Source: Cupriavidus pauculus
GTDB taxonomy: Bacteria > Pseudomonadota > Gammaproteobacteria > Burkholderiales > Burkholderiaceae
Assembly (NCBI RefSeq): GCF_002858765.1
Contig: NZ_PJRP01000002.1
Coordinates: 604,598-668,597 of the forward strand
Reading direction: 5' to 3'
DNA: 64,000 bases
Part shown: piece after piece, positions 48,858 to 57,844 of the stretch
How the letters are laid out: each line of letters starts with the position of its first letter
Position numbering within the stretch: position 1 is the first letter of the stretch
The notes under the pieces: model-generated
The model's database searches: none
What the model saw: the letters and a program-made list of their open reading frames with translations, nothing else
Told to the model about the DNA's origin: nothing
Program-made: the position numbers and the translations under genes

Positions 48858-49514
48858 ATGGCCAAGACAACCCTGACCATCAGCAGCAAGACCTATTCAT
48901 CGTGGTCGCTACGCGGCTGGCTGCTGGCGCGCTTTGCCGGACTGGAGTTCGAGGAGGTGCTGGTGCCACCCGACGACCCCGCCGTGCGCGCCGAAATCCT
49001 GCTGCTGTCGCCGTCGATCCTGGTGCCGTGCCTGCGCCATCAGGGCGTGATCGTGTGGGACACGCTCGCCATTGCCGAATACCTCAACGAGATCAAGCCG
49101 AAGGCCAGGCTGCTGCCCGAAGATCTGGCCGCGCGAGCCCATTGCCGCGCCATTTGCGGCGAGATGCACTCGGGGTTTGCCGCCATGCGCGCGGCGCTGC
49201 CGATGAACCTCAAGGGCCATTTTCCCGGGCTCAAGGTCTGGTCCCGTGCACAGGCCGATATCGATCGCATCACCACGATCTGGATGGAATGCCTGACGCG
49301 CTACGGCGGTCCCTACCTGTTCGGCGAGCATCGCACCGTGGCCGATGCGATGTATGCGCCGGTGGTCACCCGCTTCGTCACCTACGGCGTGCAGCTCGAG
49401 GCGCCGCTGGTGGCGTTCTGCAAGACCATCCTGGCCATGCCGGAGTTGCAGGAGTGGATTGGCGCGGCGCGCGAGGAGCCCGACGAAATTAGCGAACTCG
49501 ACGTGGAGTTCTGA
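48858..49514 (+). CDS. Glutathione S-transferase family protein
   Basis: A 218-residue GST. The N-terminal thioredoxin-like domain has SSKTYSSWSLRGWLL and SPSILVPCLRHQGVIVWDTLAIAEYL (with the usual proline and the acidic-serine turn replaced by WDTLAI). An all-helical C-domain follows. The ATG has GGAGGAGG upstream, which decides the start. The 286-base gap before it is divergent with phaZ and shows nothing else recognisable. Substrate unknown. Confidence 0.9.
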   Translation: MAKTTLTISSKTYSSWSLRGWLLARFAGLEFEEVLVPPDDPAVRAEILLLSPSILVPCLRHQGVIVWDTLAIAEYLNEIKPKARLLPEDLAARAHCRAICGEMHSGFAAMRAALPMNLKGHFPGLKVWSRAQADIDRITTIWMECLTRYGGPYLFGEHRTVADAMYAPVVTRFVTYGVQLEAPLVAFCKTILAMPELQEWIGAAREEPDEISELDVEF

Positions 49515-49547
49515 CGCTGACGCCGGGTCACCTCGCAGCCTCGCCGC

Positions 49548-51563
49548 TCAGGCCACGCGCGGCTGCCGCGCCAGGTAGTCGGCGGCATAGGCGAAGTACC
49601 ACGCCAGGCAGTCCGGATTGGCCATCGCGTCCGGATTGGCGATCCGGTCCGCTGCGTGACCCAGCAGCAGCTTCTTGATCGGCACTTCCATCTTCTTGCC
49701 CGACAGCGTGCGCGGCACGCCGGGCACCTGCACGATCTCGTTGGGCACGTGGCGCGACGACAACGCCGCGCGGATGCGGGCGCGCATGGCGTCGCGCAGG
49801 GCCTCGTCCAACGCCATGCCGTCGCGCAGCACCACAAACAGCGGCATGTACGATTCGCGGCCCAGGTATTCGAGGTCCACCACCATGCTGTCGAGCACCT
49901 CGGGCAGTTCCTCCACCACGCGGTACAGCTCGCTGGTGCCCATGCGAATGCCGTGGCGATTAATGGTGGCGTCCGAGCGCCCGTAGATGATGGCCCCGCC
50001 GCGTGGCGTGATGCGGATCCAGTCGCCATGGCGCCACGCCTTCGGGTACACGTCGAAGTAGCTGTCGCGGTAGCGCCTGCCGTCGGCATCGCCCCACAGG
50101 AACAGCGGCATCGACGGCATCGGCTCGGTGCAGACCAGTTCGCCCACCTCGTCGATCAGGGCGCGGCCGTGCTCGTCGAACGCTTCCACCTTGGCGCCCA
50201 GGCACCGGCATTGCATCTCGCCGGCGTAGACAGGCAGCACCGGAGATCCCGCCACGAACGATCCGGCGAAGTCGGTGCCGCCCGACATCGGCGCCAGCCA
50301 GACGTCTTCACGCACATGGGCGTAGATCCAGGCGTAGGCGTCTTCCGACAGCGGCGAGCCGGTCGAGCCGATGCCGCGCAGCCGCGACACATCGGCAATC
50401 TGCGTCGGCTCCACGCCCGCCTTCATGCAGTTGGTGAAGAACGCGGCGCCGGCACCGAACATCGTCACGCGGGCATCGTCGACGAAACGCCAAAGCACGC
50501 CGGCATCGGGCCAGGCCGGATTGCCGTCGTACAGGGCGATGGTCGTACCCAGCAGCAGGCCGGCCACTTGGGCGTTCCACATGATCCAGCCGCTGCTGCT
50601 GTACCAGTGGAACACGTCGTCGGGGCCCAGGTTGTTGTGGAACGCCATGAGCTTGAGCTGCTCGATCACGACGCCGCCATGGCCATGCACGATGGGCTTG
50701 GGCATGCCCGTGGTGCCGGACGAGTAGACGATCCACAGCGGATGGTCGAACGGCACCGGCTCCACTTGCAGCGGCACGTCGTGCGCCAGCACATCGACCC
50801 AGGTGTGGCGCCGGAGGCTCGCGTTCGCGCCGTCGATGGCACCGTCGACATCGCTGCCCAGCGTCGGCACGATCACGATATCGGTCAGCGAGGGCAGGGC
50901 GGCCACCAGATCCGCGATGACTGGTGCGCGGTCGTACGCCTTGCCGCCGTAGCGGTAGCCGTCCACCGCGATCAGCGCCTTCGGCTCGATCTGCCGGAAG
51001 CGGTCGATCACGGCCACCTGACCCATGTCCGGCGCGCAGCCGGACCAGATGGCGCCCACGCTGGCGGCGGCCAGGAAGGCGACGACCGTCGCCGGGATGT
51101 TCGGCAGGTAGCCCGCCACGCGGTCGCCGCGCGTCACGCCCATCTGGCGCAGCGCGTGCGCCAGCGAGGCGACCTGCGACTCCAGCGCGCCCCAGCTGAT
51201 GTCGGCCAGCGGCTGCGCCTCGCCGGCATGGCGAATGGCGGTGCGCGCGCGGGCCGGCCCCGTGTCGGCGTGACGGAAGACCTGCTGGACGTAGTTGAGC
51301 GTGGCACCCTCGAACCAGCGCGCGCCGGGCATGGCGCGCTGCGCCAGAACGGCACTGGCGGGGGTATCGAAGCGCACGTCGAAATAGTCGACGATGGCCT
51401 GCCAGAATGCTTCGATATCGGTGACCGACCACTGCCACAGGCTGGCGTAGTCACGGAAATCCAGCGTGCGCTCGCGGCGCAGCCAGTGCATGAAGGCAGC
51501 CAGCTGGCTGCCGTCGGCGAACGCCTGCGTGGGCGTCCACATCAGCTTCCCTGCAAGGGTCAT
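49548..51563 (-). CDS. Acetoacetate-CoA ligase (acetoacetyl-CoA synthetase)
   Basis: A 671-residue adenylate-forming enzyme. The P-loop-like motif is YSSGTTGMPKPIVHGHGG, with the A5/A8 motifs YGRSDATINRHGIRMG and the C-terminal lysine in RTLSGKKMEVP. The long N-terminal domain (GALESQVASLAHAL, MPGARWFEGATLNYVQ) distinguishes acetoacetyl-CoA from acetyl-CoA synthetases. GGAGGAG precedes the ATG. Together with phaZ it allows carbon from PHB to be used. Confidence 0.93.
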   Translation of the reverse strand: MTLAGKLMWTPTQAFADGSQLAAFMHWLRRERTLDFRDYASLWQWSVTDIEAFWQAIVDYFDVRFDTPASAVLAQRAMPGARWFEGATLNYVQQVFRHADTGPARARTAIRHAGEAQPLADISWGALESQVASLAHALRQMGVTRGDRVAGYLPNIPATVVAFLAAASVGAIWSGCAPDMGQVAVIDRFRQIEPKALIAVDGYRYGGKAYDRAPVIADLVAALPSLTDIVIVPTLGSDVDGAIDGANASLRRHTWVDVLAHDVPLQVEPVPFDHPLWIVYSSGTTGMPKPIVHGHGGVVIEQLKLMAFHNNLGPDDVFHWYSSSGWIMWNAQVAGLLLGTTIALYDGNPAWPDAGVLWRFVDDARVTMFGAGAAFFTNCMKAGVEPTQIADVSRLRGIGSTGSPLSEDAYAWIYAHVREDVWLAPMSGGTDFAGSFVAGSPVLPVYAGEMQCRCLGAKVEAFDEHGRALIDEVGELVCTEPMPSMPLFLWGDADGRRYRDSYFDVYPKAWRHGDWIRITPRGGAIIYGRSDATINRHGIRMGTSELYRVVEELPEVLDSMVVDLEYLGRESYMPLFVVLRDGMALDEALRDAMRARIRAALSSRHVPNEIVQVPGVPRTLSGKKMEVPIKKLLLGHAADRIANPDAMANPDCLAWYFAYAADYLARQPRVA

Positions 51564-51674
51564 TTGTCTCCTCCGCGGCCTGTCTGACGCAGGCCCTAAG
51601 AGTGATGGATGGTCCGCAAATGATAGCGGACCCCGTGCCCCCGTGCGCGGCCGTATGGGCGGCTGGCTGAACGG

Positions 51675-53192
51675 CTATTTCGCGGATTCGAAGAGGGTGT
51701 CCCAGATCTCGTCGACCCGCGTCTTCACGGTCGGGTCCATCTTGATCGGGGTGCCCCATTCGCGCGTGGTTTCGCCGGGCCACTTGTCGGTGGCGTCGAT
51801 GCCCATCTTGGAGCCCAGGCCCGACACGGGCGACGCAAAGTCGAGGTAGTCGATGGGCGTGTTGTCCACCATCACCGTGTCGCGGCTCGGGTCCACGCGC
51901 GTGGTGATGGCCCAGATCACTTCCTTCCAGTCGCGCGCATCGATGTCGTCGTCCACCACGATGATGAACTTGGTGTACATGAACTGGCGCAGGAAGCTCC
52001 AGACGCCGAACATCACCCGCTTGGCGTGGCCGGCGTACTGCTTCTTCATGCGCACGACCGCCATGCGGTAGCTGCAGCCTTCGGGCGGCAGATAGAAGTC
52101 GGTGATCTCCGGAAACTGCTTCTGCAGCAGCGGCACGAAGACTTCGTTCAGGGCCACGCCCAGCACGGCCGGTTCATCGGGCGGCTTGCCCGTGTAGGTG
52201 GAGTGGTAGATCGGGTCGCGCCGCATGGTGATGCGATCGATCGTGAAGACCGGGAACCAGTCCTGCTCGTTGTAATAGCCGGTATGGTCGCCATACGGGC
52301 CCTCCAGCGCGTGCTGGTAGCCGGACGGGTGGCTGGGATCGGGCTGGATATGGCCTTCGAGCACGAATTCGGCCGACGCCGGCACCGACAGTTCGGACAG
52401 CGTCGGCGTGATGCAGCTGGCCAGCGCGGTGCGGCTGCCGCGCAGCAGGCCGGCAAACTGGTATTCGGACAACGTATCGGGCACCGGCGTGACCGCGCCC
52501 AGGATGGTGGCCGGGTCGGCGCCCAGGGCCACGGCGATCGGGAAGGGCTTGCCGGGATTGGCCAGCGCGTGCTCGCGGAAATCGAGCGCGCCGCCGCGAT
52601 GCGCCAGCCAGCGCATGATCACCTGATTGCGGCTGATGACCTGCTGGCGGTAGATGCCCAGGTTCTGGCGCTTCTTGTGCGGGCCCTTGGTTACGACCAG
52701 GCCCCAGGTAATCAGGGGCGCGGCGTCGCCGGGCCAGCAGGTCTGGATCGGCAGGCGCGCCAGGTCGACGTCGTTCCCTTCCCAGACGATCTCCTGGCAG
52801 GCGGGGCTGCTGACGCGCTTGGGCGCCATGTCCCACACCGATTTGGCCAGCGTGAACAGCTTGCCGGCCTCGCGCAGCCCACGTGGCGGCTCCGGCTCCT
52901 TGAGCGCCGACAGCACCCGGCCGATATCGCGCAAATCTTCCAGGGTCGACGCCCCCATGCCAAGCGCGACTCTTTGTGGCGTCCCGAACAGATTTGCCAG
53001 GACCGGCATTTTATAGATATCACCATCGTCACGGCGCGGCCGCTCGAACACGACGGCCGGGCCTTCCGCACGCAGCAGGCGGTCGCAGACCTCGGTCATT
53101 TCCAGGTTGGGCGATACCGGTGCGGTCACGCGCTTGAGGTCACCGCGCTGTTCCAGTTGGCCGATGAAATCGCGCAAATCTTTGTATTGCAT
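51675..53192 (-). CDS. ubiD: 3-polyprenyl-4-hydroxybenzoate decarboxylase
   Basis: A 505-residue UbiD-family decarboxylase of ubiquinone biosynthesis, using prenylated FMN. Motifs include [22 protein letters not shown], the RxxE-type segment [22 protein letters not shown], an [11 protein letters not shown] metal-site loop, and [18 protein letters not shown]. Length is normal. UbiX is not in the window. The start ATG has no strong ribosome-binding site. Confidence 0.95.
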   Translation of the reverse strand: MQYKDLRDFIGQLEQRGDLKRVTAPVSPNLEMTEVCDRLLRAEGPAVVFERPRRDDGDIYKMPVLANLFGTPQRVALGMGASTLEDLRDIGRVLSALKEPEPPRGLREAGKLFTLAKSVWDMAPKRVSSPACQEIVWEGNDVDLARLPIQTCWPGDAAPLITWGLVVTKGPHKKRQNLGIYRQQVISRNQVIMRWLAHRGGALDFREHALANPGKPFPIAVALGADPATILGAVTPVPDTLSEYQFAGLLRGSRTALASCITPTLSELSVPASAEFVLEGHIQPDPSHPSGYQHALEGPYGDHTGYYNEQDWFPVFTIDRITMRRDPIYHSTYTGKPPDEPAVLGVALNEVFVPLLQKQFPEITDFYLPPEGCSYRMAVVRMKKQYAGHAKRVMFGVWSFLRQFMYTKFIIVVDDDIDARDWKEVIWAITTRVDPSRDTVMVDNTPIDYLDFASPVSGLGSKMGIDATDKWPGETTREWGTPIKMDPTVKTRVDEIWDTLFESAK

Positions 53193-53460
53193 AGTGAATT
53201 TGGTTCAGGGATGTGGCGTCGCGCCATGCCATGGCACGCTGCTGGGATGTGTGTGACGATACACACGCCACCTCAAAGGCGCAAAAAAATCGTGCCACCG
53301 AACGCAGTGAAATTGTAAGTAATTGATGACGATAGTCATTTGTTCAGACAATTGCCAGACTAGGCGTGGCTTGCCCTCGAAGGGCAGTGGTTAGCCCAGG
53401 AGTGCCGTAAAAGGCGTTGTTACATATTTCTAAAAGTAGTAATTTTTGATTGTCTTATGC
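53193..53460. other. ubiD/transglycosylase divergent intergenic region
   Basis: Noncoding stretch ahead of both divergent genes. It contains several small inverted repeats: a 5-bp GTGTG/CACAC hairpin near 53250, a 5-bp ATGAC/GTCAT repeat (53326-53339) and a 6-bp hairpin with CGA loop (53372-53386). These may be regulator sites, but no known operator was recognised. No clear ubiD promoter was found. Confidence 0.5.
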
Positions 53461-53489
53461 TTGACGGGTTATAAAAGCGTTCCTACAAT
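53461..53489 (+). promoter_or_regulatory. Strong sigma-70 promoter
   Basis: TTGACG at 53461-53466 and TACAAT at 53484-53489, separated by exactly 17 bases, match five of six bases each. Transcription should begin near 53496, giving a leader of about 345 nucleotides before the lytic transglycosylase start. Confidence 0.8.
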
Positions 53490-53514
53490 CCGGTCTGCTC
53501 TAAGGAGTGTTGCG

Positions 53515-53664
53515 TTGCAACATAGCTTCCGCCCTGGTGTCAAGAGGGTGTGGCGAAAAAAGCAACGCCGACATTTCCGAATCGATTGTCCACCAAGCGG
53601 CCCCAGGGAGGAGCCCGGTGCGCAGTCCTCTGGCGGGATGCCAGAGTCGATGAGTGAGTCTTAG
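53515..53664 (+). CDS. Possible 49-residue leader peptide
   Basis: A small open frame starting at TTG 53515, with AAGGAG seven bases upstream and just after the predicted transcription start. It is strongly basic in the middle (RVWRKKQRRHFR). Its stop overlaps an in-frame upstream GTG (53654) of the transglycosylase gene. It could be a regulatory leader peptide, a real small protein, or chance. No similarity was recognised. Confidence 0.25.
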   Translation: MQHSFRPGVKRVWRKKQRRHFRIDCPPSGPREEPGAQSSGGMPESMSES

Positions 53665-53740
53665 TGGCAGGGTGCGGCTCCCCAAGCTGTACCCTGTTTC
53701 TCGTTGGGCGCATGGGGAGCGCCCGCCAACAGATGCTTGG
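53628..53740 (+). ncRNA. Structured 5' leader with competing stems
   Basis: A perfect 7-bp stem (53628-53634 with 53640-53646, loop GGGAT) is followed by two mutually exclusive stems: 53677-53683 with 53714-53720 (7 bp), or 53682-53687 with 53735-53740 (6 bp). They share two bases on the left arm, so only one can form at a time. This is the layout of an attenuator or riboswitch. No known riboswitch class was matched. Confidence 0.4.
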
Positions 53741-53839
53741 ACACCCCTGCTAGGTGGCGCAGCATCCTTACTTGAATACGTTGAGATCGGGCACGTGCAG
53801 TTGTCAGGCGCGCGCAGCGGGCGACGGATGGAGGTAAGC

Positions 53840-54925
53840 ATGAGCGGTTGGAAAACCCTTCATCTTCCCGGCATCGGGCGGGCATTGCAGGTCCGCTTCA
53901 GACAGCCGGTACCCGGTGTGAGCCGTGCACTGCAAGTGCGACTGGCCCATCCGGTGGCAGGTCGCGCGTTGCTGCGCGGCGGCCGCACAACCTTGAAGTA
54001 CACCCTGAACAGTCTCGGGGTGCTGTCGGTGGCCGCAGCGGTCACCCTCACTGTCAGCCAGCAATGGCGGACGTCGCTCGCCGGGGCACTGGCGGGCAAT
54101 GAAGCGCCTGCCGTGCTGGTGGACGCCGCCGTGGCCAACGCCGAAGCTGCAAACACGGTGCACACCGTGGCTGGCGTCTCGGTACCGGCGATGTCGGCCG
54201 ACGCGGCCGCTGCAAGGTTGCTGGCCACCGCGCCGGCAACGGGCAGGGGCCTACCCACCGTATCGGGCGTGGACGAATGGAGCCAGACCCCTGCGGGCAA
54301 GGTTCCGTCGGTGGCGCACTTGGCTGCCCAGATTCCGGTGCAGCGCGTGGCGCTGGACGCGCGTAACACGAGCGCGCTGGGATCGGCACGCGAGCAGGCC
54401 GCCGTGGCGGAGTACATCGCACGCAAGTACCGCGTGGCGAGCCAGGCTACCGCCCAGCTGGTCAAGGCCGCGTACATGACGGGCCGCGAGGTTGGTATCG
54501 ATCCGCTGCTGATCCTGGGCGTGATCGCCATCGAGTCCAGCTTCAATCCGTACGCCGAAAGCGGCGTCGGGGCGCAGGGCCTGATGCAGGTGATGACCAA
54601 GGTCCACCAGGACAAGTACGAGGCCGTGGGCGGCGTGACCGCCGCGCTGAATCCGTACGCCAACATCAAGATCGGTGCGCTGGTGCTGAAGGACTGCATC
54701 GCCCGCGCCGGCTCGATCGAGGGCGGCCTGAAGTACTACGTGGGTGCCGCCACGACCAACACCGACGGCGGCTATGGCGCCAAGGTGCTGGCCGAACGTG
54801 GACGGCTGCGTGCCCTGCTGGGCCTGTCGGGCGCGGACAAGGCCGGCGACGCCAAGACGCAGGCCGAGCACCACCAGAACGGCGAAAAGCTGGAAGCCTC
54901 GGGCAATACCGCGCAGGCGGCCTGA
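53840..54925 (+). CDS. Lytic transglycosylase (GH23, Slt-like domain)
   Basis: A 361-residue protein with one membrane helix (about 54-72) after a basic cytoplasmic N-terminus. A C-terminal lysozyme-like domain follows (about 190-320). The catalytic glutamate is E232 in GVIAIESSFNPYAESG, followed by GAQGLMQVM. It cleaves peptidoglycan to 1,6-anhydro products. GGAGG sits five bases before the ATG and decides the start, although the frame stays open to a GTG at 53654. A 15-residue near-repeat (RALQVR at 14-19 and 29-34) lies in the N-terminus. It has a strong promoter and its own terminator. Confidence 0.9.
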   Translation: MSGWKTLHLPGIGRALQVRFRQPVPGVSRALQVRLAHPVAGRALLRGGRTTLKYTLNSLGVLSVAAAVTLTVSQQWRTSLAGALAGNEAPAVLVDAAVANAEAANTVHTVAGVSVPAMSADAAAARLLATAPATGRGLPTVSGVDEWSQTPAGKVPSVAHLAAQIPVQRVALDARNTSALGSAREQAAVAEYIARKYRVASQATAQLVKAAYMTGREVGIDPLLILGVIAIESSFNPYAESGVGAQGLMQVMTKVHQDKYEAVGGVTAALNPYANIKIGALVLKDCIARAGSIEGGLKYYVGAATTNTDGGYGAKVLAERGRLRALLGLSGADKAGDAKTQAEHHQNGEKLEASGNTAQAA

Positions 54926-54982
54926 CCTTCAGCATTGCGTTTGCCTGCCAGCAGGCATTGGCGCGCAACACATCGCACTCGG

Positions 54983-55021
54983 AAAAACTCCACACCAGGA
55001 ACTGGCGTGGAGTTTTTTTTT
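54983..55021. terminator. Bidirectional intrinsic terminator
   Basis: A 7-bp stem (54987-54993 with 55007-55013), extended by A/T pairs on both sides, and a T-run of nine. It ends the lytic transglycosylase transcript and, from the other side, may end that of the convergent Wzy-like gene. Confidence 0.88.
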
Positions 55022-55100
55022 GCGTTTGCGGGATGCCTGCCGGACGCGTGCGCCGTCGTCCTGCCCTGACAGGCCCGACGTTGCGGGGATCCGGTCTTCC

Positions 55101-56387
55101 TTACGTGGGCTCCGTGCCGGAGGTCCGCGAGACAGGCGCGTTGGCCAGTTCGCAAGCGCCGCGGCCGGGCGTGTGAGCAGGCTGCGCGACGGACGGTCTT
55201 GGTGCTACCAGCAGCAAATACCAAAAGAAGACCTGGATCCAGGTGGACAGCAGGGTCAGGTACATGTCCTGGAAGAACTGCATCACGAGCGGAAACAGGG
55301 ATGCCGAGTAAATGAAGATCCAGGGTCCGCCACGACGCTGCATGGTGCGGTATAGCTGGAAATGCATGGCGGCCGATACGACTGCGAATACGAATACGCC
55401 CACCATGCCGAAGTCTCTGTAGTACGGGTCCATCACCGTAAAGACATTGACGCGATCCGGTACCTCCACATACTGGCGAATCAGTGGGGGCAGGCTGGGG
55501 TTATACCCCGACAACTTGGAAAAAAGCAGGTGAAAGAACCTGAGTGAATAGGCACCCCATGCGGACGACGCGGTGTTCGGTGCATCGGCCATCGTGGCCA
55601 TGGCCATGGTTGGCGACAACAGATAGACCCGAAACATCTTCAGGACATTGCCAAGGTTGTCACCAAACGACGCGTGGATGTCCAGGCCTTTTCGGGTCAG
55701 TAACGCCACCGTGGCGAAAGACAGCGTCAACATGGCTGCCAATACCGTCATGCCCCTGAACCGGATTTTTCCGGTCACGATGAGTGGAAAGCCGACAAAA
55801 CAGAACAGCATCAGGAAGAATGTCCGCCCCGTGCAAAGCAAGGCGAGCGCGCTGGCTGCGGCCAGGCTCAACACCGCATTCGTTAGGCCGGTTCGGACAA
55901 TCTCGAACTGCGTGATCCGGATGGAAGCCACCACGAACGAAAGCGGTACCAGATAGCCGAGTAGTCCGTATCCGGCCGCGCGGTCGGTCAGCGCAATGCG
56001 CAGGGCAATGTAGCTCTCTCTCGATGCGATGCTGCCGCCAGCCAGCTGCGTGGCACGGACGTAGAACAACGGGACTACCAGGATGACGGCCCACTGCGCA
56101 GCGATCAGGAACGGCTCCCGGACGTCGCTGGCAACAATGCGCGGCGGAGCGAGCCGCGCCTGCCTTGCGGCTGCTATCGCAAAAGCCAGGTACACAAGGA
56201 GAAGGACGGCGAGCATGCCCCAGATGGTTGCCGTCGGCGTCACAAAGGTGTCGCGCGCCAGCAGCAGCCCTGCTGCGATGCAGAGCCAGAGGCCAAAGAA
56301 GATGCCGAATGGGTTGCCAGGGCCGAGCGCGGCTGTCCTTGTTATCGTCCAGCCGGCAAAGGCGACCAGCACGCACATGATTTGCAT
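55101..56387 (-). CDS. O-antigen polymerase-like (Wzy-type) membrane protein, orphan
   Basis: A 428-residue protein with about ten to twelve helices. The segments YGLLGYLVPLSFVVA, LALLCTGRTFFLMLF and a C-terminal YRDFGMVGVFVF recall the Wzy/oligosaccharide-polymerase group. No glycosyltransferases surround it. The second glycan locus lacks a polymerase, so it may serve that locus at a distance, or it may be the remnant of another cluster. GC is lower than in its neighbours. The first ATG is at 56387; another is three codons in. Confidence 0.72.
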   Translation of the reverse strand: MQIMCVLVAFAGWTITRTAALGPGNPFGIFFGLWLCIAAGLLLARDTFVTPTATIWGMLAVLLLVYLAFAIAAARQARLAPPRIVASDVREPFLIAAQWAVILVVPLFYVRATQLAGGSIASRESYIALRIALTDRAAGYGLLGYLVPLSFVVASIRITQFEIVRTGLTNAVLSLAAASALALLCTGRTFFLMLFCFVGFPLIVTGKIRFRGMTVLAAMLTLSFATVALLTRKGLDIHASFGDNLGNVLKMFRVYLLSPTMAMATMADAPNTASSAWGAYSLRFFHLLFSKLSGYNPSLPPLIRQYVEVPDRVNVFTVMDPYYRDFGMVGVFVFAVVSAAMHFQLYRTMQRRGGPWIFIYSASLFPLVMQFFQDMYLTLLSTWIQVFFWYLLLVAPRPSVAQPAHTPGRGACELANAPVSRTSGTEPT

Positions 56388-56399
56388 GTGGGTACGCGC

Positions 56400-56429
56400 G
56401 TTTTAGCCAAGGATCGGCAAGTATGGCAA
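56400..56429 (-). promoter_or_regulatory. Candidate promoter of the orphan Wzy-like gene
   Basis: On the minus strand TTGCCA (56424-56429) and TAAAAC (56400-56405) are 18 bases apart. The predicted transcript starts only a few bases ahead of the ATG, so it would be almost leaderless. Confidence 0.42.
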
Positions 56430-56501
56430 CAGACTGCGCGGGGCACTATCGGCGTTGGTCTGACAATGGGCGCTGCCGCATGGCGCGCCTGCGGCGGCAC
56501 A

Positions 56502-56527
56502 GGAAACACGCCAAGGGGTGTGTTTCC
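56502..56527 (-). terminator. Hairpin after the aminotransferase gene
   Basis: An 8-bp perfect stem (56502-56509 with 56520-56527), with 10-nt loop, sits 16 bases after the stop of the aminotransferase. No T-run follows, so termination strength is uncertain. Confidence 0.45.
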
Positions 56528-56542
56528 GTCCCAGCAAAAACG

Positions 56543-57724
56543 TCAGCGCAGGAAATGATGCATGCGTTCCATGGCCTCTTCGATATTGGCCATCGACGTC
56601 GCATACGAGATGCGGATGTAGTCGTTTGCGGTGTGCGGGCCGAAATCCGTGCCGGGCACCATGACCACGCCGGCATCATGCAGGATCGCCTGGGTCAGCT
56701 TGTCGGCGTTGCCGGCGGCCGGGTGATTGACGTGGCGGCAGTCGGCGTAGACGTAGAACGCGCCATCGGGTTTTACCGGCACACGCAGCCCCAATGCTTC
56801 CAGCGCGGGCAGGATCGCATCACGGCGGCGATGGAATTCGGCCTTGCGTTCATCGTAGATCGCCAGCGCCTCCGGCGAGAAGCAGGCTACGGCCGCGTGC
56901 TGGGCCACCGCCGACGCGCAGATGAACAGGTTCTGCGCCACCTTCTCGAACGCCGGCACCAGCGCATCGGGCACCACCAGCCAGCCCAGTCGCCAGCCGG
57001 TCATGTTGAAGTACTTCGAGAAGCTGTTGACGGTGATCACGTTGTCGTCGAGCGCCAGCGCCGACACCGGCGGGGCGTCGTACGACAGCCCCTGGTAGAT
57101 CTCGTCGAGGATGGCAAAGCCGCTGCGCTTGCGCACTTCGGCCAGGATCCCCTTGAGCTCGTCCGGCAGGATCGACGTACCGGTCGGATTCGACGGCGAG
57201 GCCAGCAGCACGCCGCGCGTCTTCTCGCCCCAGTGGGCGGCCACCTGGGCGGCCGTCAGCTGGAAGCGCTCGGCCGGGCCGCTCGGAATCATCTTCGCCT
57301 GGCCGTCGAAGGCCGCCACGAAGTGGCGGTTGCACGGGTAGCTTGGGTCCGGCATCAGCACTTCGGCACCGATTTCCACCAGCACCGCGCAGGCCAGCAG
57401 CAGCGCGCCCGATGCCCCGGCCGTGACGATCACCCGCCGTTCGGGGATGTCCAGCCCATAGGCCGTCTTGTAGTAGCCCGCTATGGCCTCGCGCAGCGCG
57501 TGGATACCCAGGGCGCCGGTGTACTGGGTCACCCCGCGCCGCATCGCGGCCTCGGCCGCGTGGATGACCGGCGCCGCGGCGGTGAAATCGGGCTCGCCAA
57601 TACCCATGTGGATGATGTGCCGGCCGGCACGTTCCAGCTCGGCGGCCTGCTTGGCCAGTTCCATCACGTGGAAGGCCTCGATGTTGGCAAGTCGGGAAGC
57701 AGTGGCGATACGCTGGTAGTCCAT
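56543..57724 (-). CDS. PLP-dependent aminotransferase, class I/II (aspartate type)
   Basis: A 393-residue fold-type I enzyme. The PLP lysine is K237 in VNSFSKYFNMTGWRLGW; the substrate-binding arginine is in DYIRISYA. GIGEPDFTAA and SPSNPTGT motifs are present. The Burkholderiaceae ortholog usually lies beside nusB. It could act on aspartate, alanine or aromatic amino acids. ATG 57724 is chosen because it matches the family N-terminus (MDYQRIATASRLANI). Its own promoter must lie downstream of the nusB terminator. Confidence 0.9.
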   Translation of the reverse strand: MDYQRIATASRLANIEAFHVMELAKQAAELERAGRHIIHMGIGEPDFTAAAPVIHAAEAAMRRGVTQYTGALGIHALREAIAGYYKTAYGLDIPERRVIVTAGASGALLLACAVLVEIGAEVLMPDPSYPCNRHFVAAFDGQAKMIPSGPAERFQLTAAQVAAHWGEKTRGVLLASPSNPTGTSILPDELKGILAEVRKRSGFAILDEIYQGLSYDAPPVSALALDDNVITVNSFSKYFNMTGWRLGWLVVPDALVPAFEKVAQNLFICASAVAQHAAVACFSPEALAIYDERKAEFHRRRDAILPALEALGLRVPVKPDGAFYVYADCRHVNHPAAGNADKLTQAILHDAGVVMVPGTDFGPHTANDYIRISYATSMANIEEAMERMHHFLR

Positions 57725-57750
57725 GGCGATGGGGACGAAACACGGGGTGG

Positions 57751-57778
57751 AAACAAAAACACCCGCCGGAGCGGGTGT
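57751..57778 (-). terminator. Intrinsic terminator of the rib-nusB operon
   Basis: On the minus strand a perfect 8-bp stem (57771-57778 with 57759-57766) with 4-base loop is followed by a T-rich run TTTTTGTTT. It ends the ribBA-ribH-nusB transcript before the aminotransferase. Confidence 0.9.
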
Positions 57779-57844
57779 CATGCCGGTGACTGGCATCATC
57801 GGATGCCGGACGCCGGATTGCAACATCCAGTCAGTGGATGCGCG

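Noticed and set aside
49656..51587. A 643-codon plus-strand frame opposite the acetoacetyl-CoA synthetase
   Set aside because: Rich in His, Arg, Gln and Ala with no motif. It mirrors the codon structure of the real gene.
53690..53780. Resemblance to a c-di-GMP (GEMM) riboswitch in the transglycosylase leader
   Set aside because: Only a short stretch looks similar; the conserved core and tetraloop receptor are absent.
53654..53839. GTG at 53654 as the start of the transglycosylase
   Set aside because: The 62-residue extension has no recognisable features, while the ATG at 53840 has an ideal ribosome-binding site.
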